Shown here: one piece after another, positions 1-6,388 of the stretch
Layout: every line of letters starts with the position of its first letter
How positions within the stretch are numbered: position 1 is the stretch's first letter
From: an uncultured Candidatus Saccharibacteria bacterium
GTDB taxonomy: Bacteria > Patescibacteriota > Saccharimonadia > Saccharimonadales > Saccharimonadaceae
Reading direction: 5' to 3'
Length of the DNA stretch: 9,306 nt
Assembly (NCBI GenBank): GCA_948514425.1
Contig: CAOQYN010000026.1
Location: forward strand, 1-9,306
The notes under the pieces: generated by a model
Database searches by the model: none
Seen by the model: only the letters and a program-made list of their open reading frames with translations
Told to the model about the DNA's origin: nothing
Program-made: the position numbers and the translations under genes

Positions 1-90
1 TCTTTAGATGACAAAAGTTCCACCACAAGTCGAACAACAACCCTAGACATTGATGCTATACACTATACTGGGCTTCCAACATCAAAGTGA
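1..90 (+). CDS. Possible 3' end of an unknown gene entering from the left
   Basis: Frame 1 is open from the window edge to a TGA at 88-90, giving 29 residues that end in HYTGLPTSK. The other two plus frames meet a stop within the first 10 bases. The piece is rich in Ser and Thr and shows no motif I recognise. A C-terminal tail convergent with valS would fit the spacing, with about 70 bases between the two stops and a hairpin between them. An open run this short is weak evidence, so this could equally be intergenic DNA. Confidence 0.3.
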   Translation, partial: SLDDKSSTTSRTTTLDIDAIHYTGLPTSK

Positions 91-119
91 CTCACTTAGC
101 GCTACCTAGCGAGTCACTT
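85..119 (-). terminator. Hairpin downstream of valS, probable terminator
   Basis: Twelve-base arms at 85-96 and 108-119 pair around an 11-base loop. The single non-Watson-Crick position is G-U when read on the minus strand but A-C on the plus strand, so the structure suits the valS transcript, which ends at 160. Only a weak T tract (TTTGATG) follows on the minus strand, so it may act as a 3' stabilising stem as much as a terminator. Confidence 0.45.
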
Positions 120-159
120 ATAATTACTCTGTCTTAGATGCTACAAAGCTGAGTATTGG

Positions 160-2871
160 TTACTCAATCACTTTCAACTCTCCCCTCAACCTCTCAATGA
201 GCTTTTCCTTCTCACTAATACCATCGCGCGTCTGCTTCACCAGCTCCACCGGTGCTTTATCAACGTAATTCGGGTTCATCATTCTCGCATTCAGCGCATC
301 CAACTCTCTTCCAACCTTCAAAATTCTTTCTTCCAACCTGTCTCTATATGCTTTTACCACCTCAGCCGAAACATCAAGATAGATTTCATGATTTGCCAAC
401 GCTAATCTCAATCCGCGCGGCTGACCTTCACAACTCACCATCGATTCAAGATTTGCCAATTTTGCCACTAAAACCTGATTATCATCTACCAATGCGTCAT
501 CGCCGTATAGTGCCGTCCACTTTTTGCCACCAGAGGCCCCTAGCAGCTCATTTGAGACCCTTCTAATCTCCGACACGACAACCATGAGCCTTTCAAAATT
601 CTCTGCGCTAATTTCGTCCCATACAAGCCGTGGCGGCCATTTTTGCACCACTAACATACCGTTTGTCCAACTCAAACTCTGCCAAATCGCTTCCGTCACA
701 AACGGCGCAAAAGGATGCAACATTGTCAAAATCATCTCCAGTGTCGCCTTTAGCAAAGGTACATTCTTGTACATTTTTTGGCTCTCTATAAACCAATCGG
801 CATATTTATCCCAGATCACACTATACAACGTCTCTACCGCCTCCGAGAAGCGATAAGCCATCATATCGTCTTCGATCTCTTCCTTACACCTTGTCAGCTC
901 ACGACAGATCCAATCCTCCCCCATATTATCTGTCGAATACGGCATTGCTCCCCCTGTCCTCACTGCATTCTCGTTTACAATCTCCGCATTTCCTTCTGCC
1001 TGTGCAATTTCCACCGCTACCGCACTATTGCCTTGACTTTCATCCACCATCCCCTGAATAAACCTTGCCAAATTCCACAATTTATTACATAAATTTCGTC
1101 CCGCAACCACCGAGTTCTCGCTAAACGCTTGGTTCATCCCTGCGCTTCTGCCTCTTAGAATTCCCAACCTGAACGCATCTGACCCATATTTTGTCACAAG
1201 CTCCATCGGATTAATTACATTACCTTTAGACTTCGACATCTTCTTCCCGTACGCGTCCAGTACCAAACCATGTAAGTACACTTCCCTAAATGGCACTTCA
1301 CCCGTCACATACACCCCCATCATAATCATCCGCGCTACCCACGCAAACAAAATATCACCTGCCGTCTCCATTACGTTCAACGGATAATATGGATTTTCTT
1401 TACCAGCCAGCCAATTCGTACACACAATCGGCCAGTGCGAACTCGAAAACCACGTATCAAACGTATCTTCATCTCGATAATACTTCACCCCACCAACCTC
1501 AATCTTCGTCAAATTAGTCCGCTGGTCAAAAATCCACTCTGGCGCATTCGACGTCTCCGTCTGTCGGAACATCGGTATCGCAATCCCCCACGGAATCTGT
1601 CGTGAAATATTCCAATCTTTCAAATTTCGCAAATAATCAATCAATACCTTCTTTTTATTTGCAGGATAAAACTTTATCTCGCCTCTTTCCAGCCGCTGGA
1701 TCGCCCCCGCCGCCAAACGCTTCACATCAATAAACCACTGCGCCTTCAACATCGGCTCAATCACCGCTCCACACTTATAACAATGCGCCACAGCATGTCG
1801 AATTTTCTTCTCCCCTCGTAGCAGCCCCTCGGCTTTCAGTTCATGTAGCACCTTCTTACGTGCTTCTTCCGTCGTCAGCCCCACATACTCTGGCCCAGCC
1901 ATTTCCAACATCTTGCCATCTTCACCAATCACCTTCACTCGCTCTAGCCCATGTCGCTCTCCCACCTCAAAATCATCAAAATCATGTGCTGGCGTAATCT
2001 TCACCGCTCCAGTTCCATATTCTGGATCCGCATGCTCATCCGCAACAATCGGAATCTCTCTCCCTGTCAGTGGCAATCTTACTACTCCACCAATAATATC
2101 CTTATAGCGTTCATCGTCAGGATTTACCGCCACGGCCACATCACCAAAAATCGTCTCTGGTCGTGTCGTGCTTACGATAATTTCACGTTTTTCAAAATCA
2201 CTCGTATCATCTACCATATCCTCTGGTTTCGACACAACTTCGTATGCAATGTCCCAAAGTTTCCCATCTTCATCACTATGTTCCACCTCAATATCCGCGA
2301 ACGCCGTCTGATGCTTCGGACAAAAATTCACTAGCTTCTCGCCTCGATAGATCATCCCATCATTCCACATCCGCTCAAATGTCTGATATACTCGTGACAC
2401 CACATTTTCATCCAACGTGAAAGTCAAATCCTCCCACGCGCAGCTCGCACCCAACGCCCGCACCTGTAGCTCCATATTTCCACGTTGCTCTTCTACAAAC
2501 TGCCAAACTCGCGCATACAACTCATCTCGCGAATATTCAAACCGTGTATGACCCTGTTTTTCTAACGCTCGCTCATATACCACCCAAGTCTCAAACCCTG
2601 CATGATCCGCCCCTGGAATATACCAAGTCGATTTTCCACGAAGTCGATAATACCGCGCCAGGGAATCTTCAATCGCAATCGTCAAACCGTGACCAATATG
2701 CAAGTTGCCATTCGCATTCGGTGGCGGCATCACTAAAGCATAGCAATCTTGCGTCTCCTCCTCATACGATTCGGCCACAATCTTCCGCGGCTGAAACACT
2801 CCTGTTTTCTCCCATTCCGCATAGATCTGCGGCTCGAACTCTCCCGGTTCGTAACTCTTCGTGAACTTCAT
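160..2871 (-). CDS. valS: Valine--tRNA ligase (ValRS)
   Basis: Class I aminoacyl-tRNA synthetase that charges tRNA-Val in the cytoplasm. The 903 residues match a full-length bacterial ValRS. Order of parts: ATP-binding HIGH at 58-61 in PPPNANGNLHIGHG; substrate region GADHAG near 87-92; editing (CP1) domain with TTRPET at 235-240 and YGTGAVKITPAHD near 285-297; catalytic core with SRQIPWGIAIP near 423-433 and DTWFSS near 472-477; KMSKS at 544-548; helical anticodon-binding domain; and a C-terminal coiled-coil arm from about residue 845 (LEERILKVGRELDALNARM onward). CxxC at 364-367 (CYKC) may belong to a zinc site. The start is the ATG at 2871, which lies 7 bases after an extended -10 box, so the mRNA is probably leaderless; there is no usable ribosome binding site. 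The gene is divergent from the phosphoribosyltransferase-like gene. Confidence 0.98.
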   Translation of the reverse strand: MKFTKSYEPGEFEPQIYAEWEKTGVFQPRKIVAESYEEETQDCYALVMPPPNANGNLHIGHGLTIAIEDSLARYYRLRGKSTWYIPGADHAGFETWVVYERALEKQGHTRFEYSRDELYARVWQFVEEQRGNMELQVRALGASCAWEDLTFTLDENVVSRVYQTFERMWNDGMIYRGEKLVNFCPKHQTAFADIEVEHSDEDGKLWDIAYEVVSKPEDMVDDTSDFEKREIIVSTTRPETIFGDVAVAVNPDDERYKDIIGGVVRLPLTGREIPIVADEHADPEYGTGAVKITPAHDFDDFEVGERHGLERVKVIGEDGKMLEMAGPEYVGLTTEEARKKVLHELKAEGLLRGEKKIRHAVAHCYKCGAVIEPMLKAQWFIDVKRLAAGAIQRLERGEIKFYPANKKKVLIDYLRNLKDWNISRQIPWGIAIPMFRQTETSNAPEWIFDQRTNLTKIEVGGVKYYRDEDTFDTWFSSSHWPIVCTNWLAGKENPYYPLNVMETAGDILFAWVARMIMMGVYVTGEVPFREVYLHGLVLDAYGKKMSKSKGNVINPMELVTKYGSDAFRLGILRGRSAGMNQAFSENSVVAGRNLCNKLWNLARFIQGMVDESQGNSAVAVEIAQAEGNAEIVNENAVRTGGAMPYSTDNMGEDWICRELTRCKEEIEDDMMAYRFSEAVETLYSVIWDKYADWFIESQKMYKNVPLLKATLEMILTMLHPFAPFVTEAIWQSLSWTNGMLVVQKWPPRLVWDEISAENFERLMVVVSEIRRVSNELLGASGGKKWTALYGDDALVDDNQVLVAKLANLESMVSCEGQPRGLRLALANHEIYLDVSAEVVKAYRDRLEERILKVGRELDALNARMMNPNYVDKAPVELVKQTRDGISEKEKLIERLRGELKVIE

Positions 2872-2878
2872 ACCTTAT

Positions 2879-2887
2879 ATTATATCA
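2879..2887 (-). promoter_or_regulatory. Extended -10 promoter of valS
   Basis: On the minus strand the sequence reads TGATATAAT, a TGn extension plus a perfect -10 hexamer (2884 to 2879). No -35 match lies 16-18 bases upstream. Only 7 bases separate the -10 from the valS ATG, so transcription should begin on or within about 3 bases of the start codon. The same 9-mer precedes tRNA-Ser. Confidence 0.7.
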
Positions 2888-2908
2888 CACCTACAGCCAT
2901 TACCCCTA

Positions 2909-2937
2909 TTGACAAATTTCACAATCCATGCTAGTAT
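2909..2937 (+). promoter_or_regulatory. Promoter of the phosphoribosyltransferase-like gene
   Basis: TTGACA at 2909-2914, a 17-base spacer and TAGTAT at 2932-2937. A start near 2944 would give a leader of about 22 bases, in which I see no Shine-Dalgarno sequence. It is back to back with the valS promoter. Confidence 0.75.
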
Positions 2938-2966
2938 GGAAGTAATTAAATCAAACACAAACATTT

Positions 2967-4100
2967 ATGTCCGAAAAACTATCACACCATTCTCCCGAAC
3001 AACACGACACTGAAATTTCACCTGCCGACCGTTTTCGGGTCAATCCAGAAGATTACCCTATTTTCAATCATCAAACGTCTCTCGACGAACACTGGGGTAA
3101 CAATACCAGCCACCGCTGGAATATTGATAAAACTCTCAGCCGTTTCGTCACCGAAACTGCCAGCCTCATCGCCAATCTCGACGGCACATCCACCGAAAGC
3201 GCCGACGGCCTCCCCACCCCTGATCACGTCATCTACCTCGACAAATCTGCCCGCCCTGTCAGCTGGCTTGTTAATATCTTCTGGGATGATTTTTCTACCA
3301 CCAAACGTCCCGCCCACTCTTACCTCAACATCGACCGCCAACCTTGGCTACGACGCAGCGGCACCATCATTGATGCTGGAGGCTATACGACTGCGCCTGA
3401 CGGTCAAAAATATCGTCCCACCTTTGCCGATTTTCACCCCGAAAATATTTCCGATCAAGATATCGCCCGCATTCGCGCCCTCTATCTGCCTAACGGTATC
3501 CCCAACGAAGATGCCGACCAGGTCATGCGTACTCCCTCCAGCCTCGACGGTAAAAATATCATGATCATCGACGAGGTGCAAGATTCTGGCGCTACCCTCA
3601 AAATCGCCAAACACCTTCTCCAACGCGCTTTCCCCGAAGCCGCCAGTATAAATGGCTCTTATTTCTGGCATGGCGGCCAGAAATCTCACAATGGTGAGCA
3701 TCAAATGCTCAGTGTTCCTATCTGGTACAACCGCAATATCACCGCTGGACGTGGTGCTGGTGAGCTCGACCCTCAATTCTTCACCGAACGCCATGAAAAA
3801 TATCAAACTAATCGCACTCGCGCCCAAAAATTCGGCGCTATCGCCCTCAGTGCCTTCGTCGATCTTAGCCAAGAACCTGGCAACCTCTCCCGCGAGCTCA
3901 TGCGCGAAATGAAACAAATGCACACCGATTATCAAGCTGGCAAAATTTTCCTCAACGTTCCACGAAACTACAATCCCAACCGCGCTATTGACCTTCTCGA
4001 AAGCCGCGGAGTCCGTTTCGCCCCCGCATCCGACCCTTCTCCTGATACCTACGTCAATCTCAAACACGCCATCGATTATCGCCCTCCCTCATCATATTGA
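2967..4100 (+). CDS. Phosphoribosyltransferase-like protein
   Basis: A 377-residue protein that appears cytosolic, with no signal peptide or membrane segment. The key feature is NIMIIDEVQDSGAT at 197-210. It has four hydrophobic residues, two acidic residues (D202, E203) and a GxT turn, the layout of the PRPP-binding loop of type I phosphoribosyltransferases. VIYLDKSARPVSWLV near 88-102 also fits the N-terminal part of that fold. The substrate cannot be told: no purine, pyrimidine or cofactor partner gene is nearby, and the protein is much longer than a minimal 180-220-residue enzyme. The first 50 residues are polar and probably disordered. The C-terminal 120 residues are helical and basic, with no motif I recognise. 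ATG 2967 was chosen because it follows a clear promoter closely. The gene appears to be transcribed alone. The fold call is fairly safe; the reaction is unknown. Confidence 0.85.
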   Translation: MSEKLSHHSPEQHDTEISPADRFRVNPEDYPIFNHQTSLDEHWGNNTSHRWNIDKTLSRFVTETASLIANLDGTSTESADGLPTPDHVIYLDKSARPVSWLVNIFWDDFSTTKRPAHSYLNIDRQPWLRRSGTIIDAGGYTTAPDGQKYRPTFADFHPENISDQDIARIRALYLPNGIPNEDADQVMRTPSSLDGKNIMIIDEVQDSGATLKIAKHLLQRAFPEAASINGSYFWHGGQKSHNGEHQMLSVPIWYNRNITAGRGAGELDPQFFTERHEKYQTNRTRAQKFGAIALSAFVDLSQEPGNLSRELMREMKQMHTDYQAGKIFLNVPRNYNPNRAIDLLESRGVRFAPASDPSPDTYVNLKHAIDYRPPSSY

Positions 4101-4125
4101 AAATGACCCCGGCCTAGCCGAGGTC
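4101..4125 (-). terminator. Intrinsic terminator of the small gene at 4142-4480
   Basis: Nine-base arms (4105-4113 and 4117-4125) close on a 3-base loop and are followed on the minus strand by ATTTT. The one non-canonical pair is G-U on the minus strand and A-C on the plus strand, so it serves the minus-strand gene, whose stop lies 17 bases upstream. It may also stop plus-strand transcription from the gene ending at 4100. Confidence 0.7.
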
Positions 4126-4141
4126 TTAACTTTGCAGAGTC

Positions 4142-4480
4142 TTAACCTAACTTTATAGTGTTGTCTTTATAAATCCTTACACCAGAAAGTTCAGGTACAT
4201 CTTCATAGATGGAGACCTCTGCTTTATCCTTTTGCGGCGTATCACCACCTTCAACCTCACAAATCAAGAAACTTCCACTTTCGAGCTCCTCTTTGTAGGT
4301 TACAGTGGCGGAAAAATTTTCCCGACAATTAGATTTATCAATCAAATTTAATTCAATCCGATCGCCGACATCACCCTGCGGTCTCTCCTTGCCTGCAAAC
4401 TTATACAAGCGAATCGTTGAACCCGCAAGACCCTGTTCTACCCCAATATCCAGTTCAATCACCCCCTTTCTGCATATCAA
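4142..4480 (-). CDS. Small protein of unknown function
   Basis: I do not recognise this protein. The frame gives up to 112 residues, with alternating hydrophobic and charged runs (STIRLYKFAG, RIELNLID, FLICEVEG, VRIYKDNTIKLG) that suggest a small beta-rich soluble domain. There is no signal peptide, and three cysteines are present in the longest form. A near-consensus promoter upstream and a terminator downstream make it a convincing single gene. The start is unclear. The longest frame opens with TTG at 4480, about 5 bases after the predicted transcription start. A strong Shine-Dalgarno sequence (AAAGGGGGTGAT, minus strand, about 4468-4457) instead points to the in-frame CTG at 4453-4451, which would give 103 residues. 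There is no in-frame ATG near the 5' end. Confidence 0.7.
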   Translation of the reverse strand: MICRKGVIELDIGVEQGLAGSTIRLYKFAGKERPQGDVGDRIELNLIDKSNCRENFSATVTYKEELESGSFLICEVEGGDTPQKDKAEVSIYEDVPELSGVRIYKDNTIKLG

Positions 4481-4491
4481 AGCACCACCCT

Positions 4492-4520
4492 ATTATAGCA
4501 CACTCCATCATAAAAGTCAA
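4492..4520 (-). promoter_or_regulatory. Promoter of the small gene at 4142-4480
   Basis: On the minus strand, TTGACT (4520-4515), a 17-base spacer and a perfect TATAAT (4497-4492). It is the best sigma-70-type match in the window. Transcription should start near 4485. Confidence 0.85.
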
Positions 4521-4593
4521 TACTTTTATCACCCCTTCTTTGTCAAACCTTGCTCATCTGGCCAACTTTCGCCTTTTAATCGCACATATCCTC

Positions 4594-4622
4594 TTGACAA
4601 AACGCTTATGCTGTGCTAGACT
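4594..4622 (+). promoter_or_regulatory. Promoter of the small acidic protein gene
   Basis: TTGACA at 4594-4599, a 17-base spacer and TAGACT at 4617-4622. The predicted start near 4629 leaves a leader of about 66 bases that holds two dyads. Confidence 0.7.
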
Positions 4623-4632
4623 GATAATACGA

Positions 4633-4663
4633 GTGTAATTACACGTGTCAGATTTCATGACAC
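4633..4663 (+). promoter_or_regulatory. Adjacent dyads in the leader of the acidic protein gene
   Basis: A perfect 12-base palindrome, GTGTAATTACAC (4633-4644), is followed at once by a hairpin with 6-base arms GTGTCA and TGACAC (4645-4650 and 4658-4663) and a 7-base loop. Both begin just after the predicted transcription start. The GTGT and ACAC blocks can pair in more than one way. This could be a repressor operator or a small RNA switch; nothing visible decides between them. Confidence 0.4.
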
Positions 4664-4694
4664 TTCTTTCATCAAAAACAAACAAGGAATCAAC

Positions 4695-4955
4695 ATGCCA
4701 GACAACAATAGCAACCAAGATCGTGAACCTATTCAAAATCAAGAATACGTTCGCCTCAACAATGCCAACTCCGACGATCACAGCATCTACGACAAACTTA
4801 GCGATCCACGTTTCGATCCTGAAGCCGCCAAAATCGCCGAGGAAGCCCGCATTGGCACCCTCGACGACCACGTCGACATCACCGACCCCGACTACAACGA
4901 AGCCGAAACCAAAACTATCGAAAGCGAATTAAATGCTGGCCACTACCGCACCTAA
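4695..4955 (+). CDS. Small acidic, probably disordered protein
   Basis: I do not recognise this 86-residue protein. Asp, Glu, Asn and Gln dominate, and there is no signal peptide, membrane segment or cysteine. The first 30 residues (MPDNNSNQDREPIQNQEY onward) look disordered. The middle has a short helix-like run (DPEAAKIAEEARIGTLDDH) and the end is again acidic. Support for a real gene is good: an upstream promoter, and a ribosome binding site AAGGA at 4684-4688, six bases before the ATG. Its TAA (4953-4955) overlaps the stop of the convergent HIT gene by two bases, so the two transcripts must overlap at their 3' ends unless they stop inside each other. A role as a small binding or regulatory protein is possible but unsupported. 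Confidence 0.75.
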   Translation: MPDNNSNQDREPIQNQEYVRLNNANSDDHSIYDKLSDPRFDPEAAKIAEEARIGTLDDHVDITDPDYNEAETKTIESELNAGHYRT

Positions 4956-5329
4956 TCCAATTTCAACCTTGCCTGCAACGCCCGAAATTCCTCTTCCGTC
5001 GGCTTAATCGACCTTTCCCCCGCCCAATTCTCATTTACCGGCAAAACGTGTACATGCGCATGTGGTACATCAATCCCGACAATCTTAATCTGCATGCGCT
5101 CACCCAAAACCTCCTCATAGTGTTTTGCCAGCTTCTTAACTGTTGCCATAACTGCCTGATAATCTTCATCAGGCAAGTCGTAGACTTTGTCCACCTCAAG
5201 CTTCGGGATCACCAACGTATGCCCTTCCGCCTCTGGCGCAATATCCAAAAACGCCAGAGTTTTTTCATCTTCATACACCTTGTAGCAGGGAATTTCACCT
5301 TGCACGATCTTCGTAAAAATGCTCGCCAT
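4952..5329 (-). CDS. HIT-family nucleotide hydrolase/transferase (HinT-like)
   Basis: Histidine triad protein of 125 residues, the normal length for the family. The signature PHAHVHVLPV has H90, H92 and H94; in characterised HinT enzymes the middle histidine is the nucleophile. The N-terminal IFTKIVQGEIPCYKVYED and the strand GHTLVIPK (36-43) are typical. HinT enzymes hydrolyse phosphoramidates such as AMP-lysine and adenylated intermediates; the substrate of this one is not known. The usual NGxxxGQ stretch before the triad is replaced by the shorter KIVGIDV. The ATG at 5329 has a ribosome binding site, GGAGG (5337-5333), three bases upstream, which is closer than usual. It shares stop-codon bases with the acidic protein gene. 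Confidence 0.93.
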   Translation of the reverse strand: MASIFTKIVQGEIPCYKVYEDEKTLAFLDIAPEAEGHTLVIPKLEVDKVYDLPDEDYQAVMATVKKLAKHYEEVLGERMQIKIVGIDVPHAHVHVLPVNENWAGERSIKPTEEEFRALQARLKLD

Positions 5330-5346
5330 TTTCCTCCTCTAATCAT

Positions 5347-5376
5347 TCTATAAATCTTTATACTATCTAATCACAA
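5347..5376 (-). promoter_or_regulatory. Weak candidate promoter of the HIT gene
   Basis: On the minus strand, TTGTGA (5376-5371), an 18-base spacer and TATAGA (5352-5347), each 4/6 to consensus. A nearby TAGTAT (5365-5360) is an alternative -10 but lacks a -35 at a normal distance. Confidence 0.3.
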
Positions 5377-5403
5377 AATATCATTTTTGCCAACAACATA
5401 TAA

Positions 5404-5432
5404 TTGACTTAACATACAATCTATGATATTAT
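5404..5432 (+). promoter_or_regulatory. Promoter of the 231-residue protein gene
   Basis: TTGACT at 5404-5409, a 17-base spacer and TATTAT at 5427-5432. Transcription should begin near 5439, giving a leader of about 130 bases, the longest in the window. Confidence 0.8.
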
Positions 5433-5439
5433 GTAACAA

Positions 5440-5461
5440 TAGGCTCCAGCCTAAGTTTTTT
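5440..5461 (+). promoter_or_regulatory. 5'-terminal hairpin followed by six T
   Basis: Arms TAGGC (5440-5444) and GCCTA (5449-5453) close on a 4-base loop, and T6 follows at 5456-5461. It resembles a miniature intrinsic terminator placed at the very start of the predicted transcript. A terminator there would release an RNA of only about 20 bases, so it may instead protect the 5' end or act in attenuation. Confidence 0.4.
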
Positions 5462-5480
5462 AACGTGTTACTGATTTCAC

Positions 5481-5535
5481 TCACCACGGGATAAGAGTTT
5501 ATTCACTTCACTAGTAAGCCCTTACCCCGCGGTGA
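5481..5535 (+). promoter_or_regulatory. Long imperfect stem-loop in the mRNA leader
   Basis: Outer arms 5481-5495 and 5521-5535 pair at 13 of 15 positions, with two A-C mismatches. Inside them, 5497-5503 pairs with 5513-5519 over all seven positions, two of these G-U, leaving a 9-base loop. The structure ends about 20 bases before the ribosome binding site. I could not match it to a known riboswitch or protein-binding leader. Confidence 0.45.
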
Positions 5536-5571
5536 ACTTCCCCGCAGGAGATCATAAAGGAGGTGCAAAAT

Positions 5572-6267
5572 ATGAAAATTTTGCAGAATTCAACACAAAA
5601 CAATCCAGTACTTGCAGCTGCCATTCAGCGTGCTGCCCGCATTATTTCAAGCGAATATGACCTAGCTCTACCCAAAGGCTGGCAGCTCATTGTCAAACTG
5701 AAATCCGGTGAAGAGACCTTAGTCCATCTACATCTATCAGAAGGCGAAGGCGGCAGCTATGCCAAAGCTAAAATGTCTACTTTAGAGAACTTTCCAGAAA
5801 TGCCATATACTGGCGCCGATGGTACTGCCGACGTGTTATATATGCTGGAAAAACTGAATTTAGATGACTCAGAAAACGCCGATGAAATTTGCACAGTTGA
5901 GTCCCCCAATCTCTTCACCAAGGAACAACGAGAATGGCTACGCGATGAATGCGAAATCGCCTCTATGTACGGCGGAATTCGTATACCATACGAATTCCTT
6001 ATCAATGCTGATAAGGAATATCAATCCATAAACGACGGCGAGATCTTAATTGCCTTCAGTGGAGCAACTCAGGAACAAGATGTCTTTTTTGCACTCTACG
6101 TTCTTCGTGCTATTCAGCATTCTTTAGCCGCACATGAAAGTCACGTCTTACATGATTATGTCCTATCAGATCTGCACAAAAATTGCGTAATTGGTCATTG
6201 GCTGCAACTCATGCGCATCCATGATCATGACTACAATTACAGTCATGATCGCTTACCAGAGATGTAA
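5572..6267 (+). CDS. Conserved-looking protein of unknown function, 231 residues
   Basis: I do not recognise this protein. It is acidic and soluble, with no signal peptide or membrane helix. It opens with a helical segment (NPVLAAAIQRAARIISSEY), then a beta-like stretch (GWQLIVKLKSGEETLVHLHL). The C-terminal half is helical and His-rich, ending in HDHDYNYSHDRLPEM. The many histidines and acidic residues near the C-terminus could bind metal, but no known motif is present. The ATG at 5572 is the start because AAAGGAGGTG (5556-5565) is an almost perfect ribosome binding site with an 8-base gap; the in-frame GTG at 5563 lies inside that site and is not a start. The gene has its own promoter, a structured leader of about 130 bases and a strong terminator, so it is a single-gene unit probably controlled after initiation. 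Confidence 0.85.
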   Translation: MKILQNSTQNNPVLAAAIQRAARIISSEYDLALPKGWQLIVKLKSGEETLVHLHLSEGEGGSYAKAKMSTLENFPEMPYTGADGTADVLYMLEKLNLDDSENADEICTVESPNLFTKEQREWLRDECEIASMYGGIRIPYEFLINADKEYQSINDGEILIAFSGATQEQDVFFALYVLRAIQHSLAAHESHVLHDYVLSDLHKNCVIGHWLQLMRIHDHDYNYSHDRLPEM

Positions 6268-6278
6268 CACATCAATAA

Positions 6279-6327
6279 ACTTGCTATCTTTCATAGTATA
6301 CTGTATCAAAAAGCAAGCATAGCAAGT
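6279..6327. repeat. Eight-base inverted repeat downstream of the 231-residue gene
   Basis: ACTTGCTA (6279-6286) and TAGCAAGT (6320-6327) are perfect complements across a 33-base loop. The right arm sits in a short direct repeat (AGCAAG at 6312 and again at 6321). It lies between the stop codon and the terminator; no role is apparent. Confidence 0.35.
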
Positions 6328-6338
6328 AGCACCCCACC

Positions 6339-6382
6339 AACCCCGCCCTGTACCTACCAACGGTACTGGCGGGGTTATTTTT
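6339..6382 (+). terminator. Strong intrinsic terminator of the 231-residue gene
   Basis: AACCCCGCC (6339-6347) pairs perfectly with GGCGGGGTT (6368-6376). An inner GTACC/GGTAC pairing extends the stem, and ATTTTT follows. It ends 6 bases before the head of the first cassette and should block read-through into it. Confidence 0.9.
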
Positions 6383-6388
6383 ACTAAG

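Noticed and set aside
75..84. TCCAACATCA, matching the first 10 bases of the cassette head.
   Set aside because: The match stops after 10 bases and lies in another frame of a possible gene end; too short to call a cassette remnant.
3348..4067. A 239-codon antisense frame within the phosphoribosyltransferase-like gene.
   Set aside because: The plus-strand gene has a recognisable PRPP loop, a promoter and fitting composition; the antisense frame is a shadow with no promoter or ribosome binding site.
5563..5565. GTG as the start of the 231-residue gene.
   Set aside because: It lies inside the ribosome binding site that serves ATG 5572.
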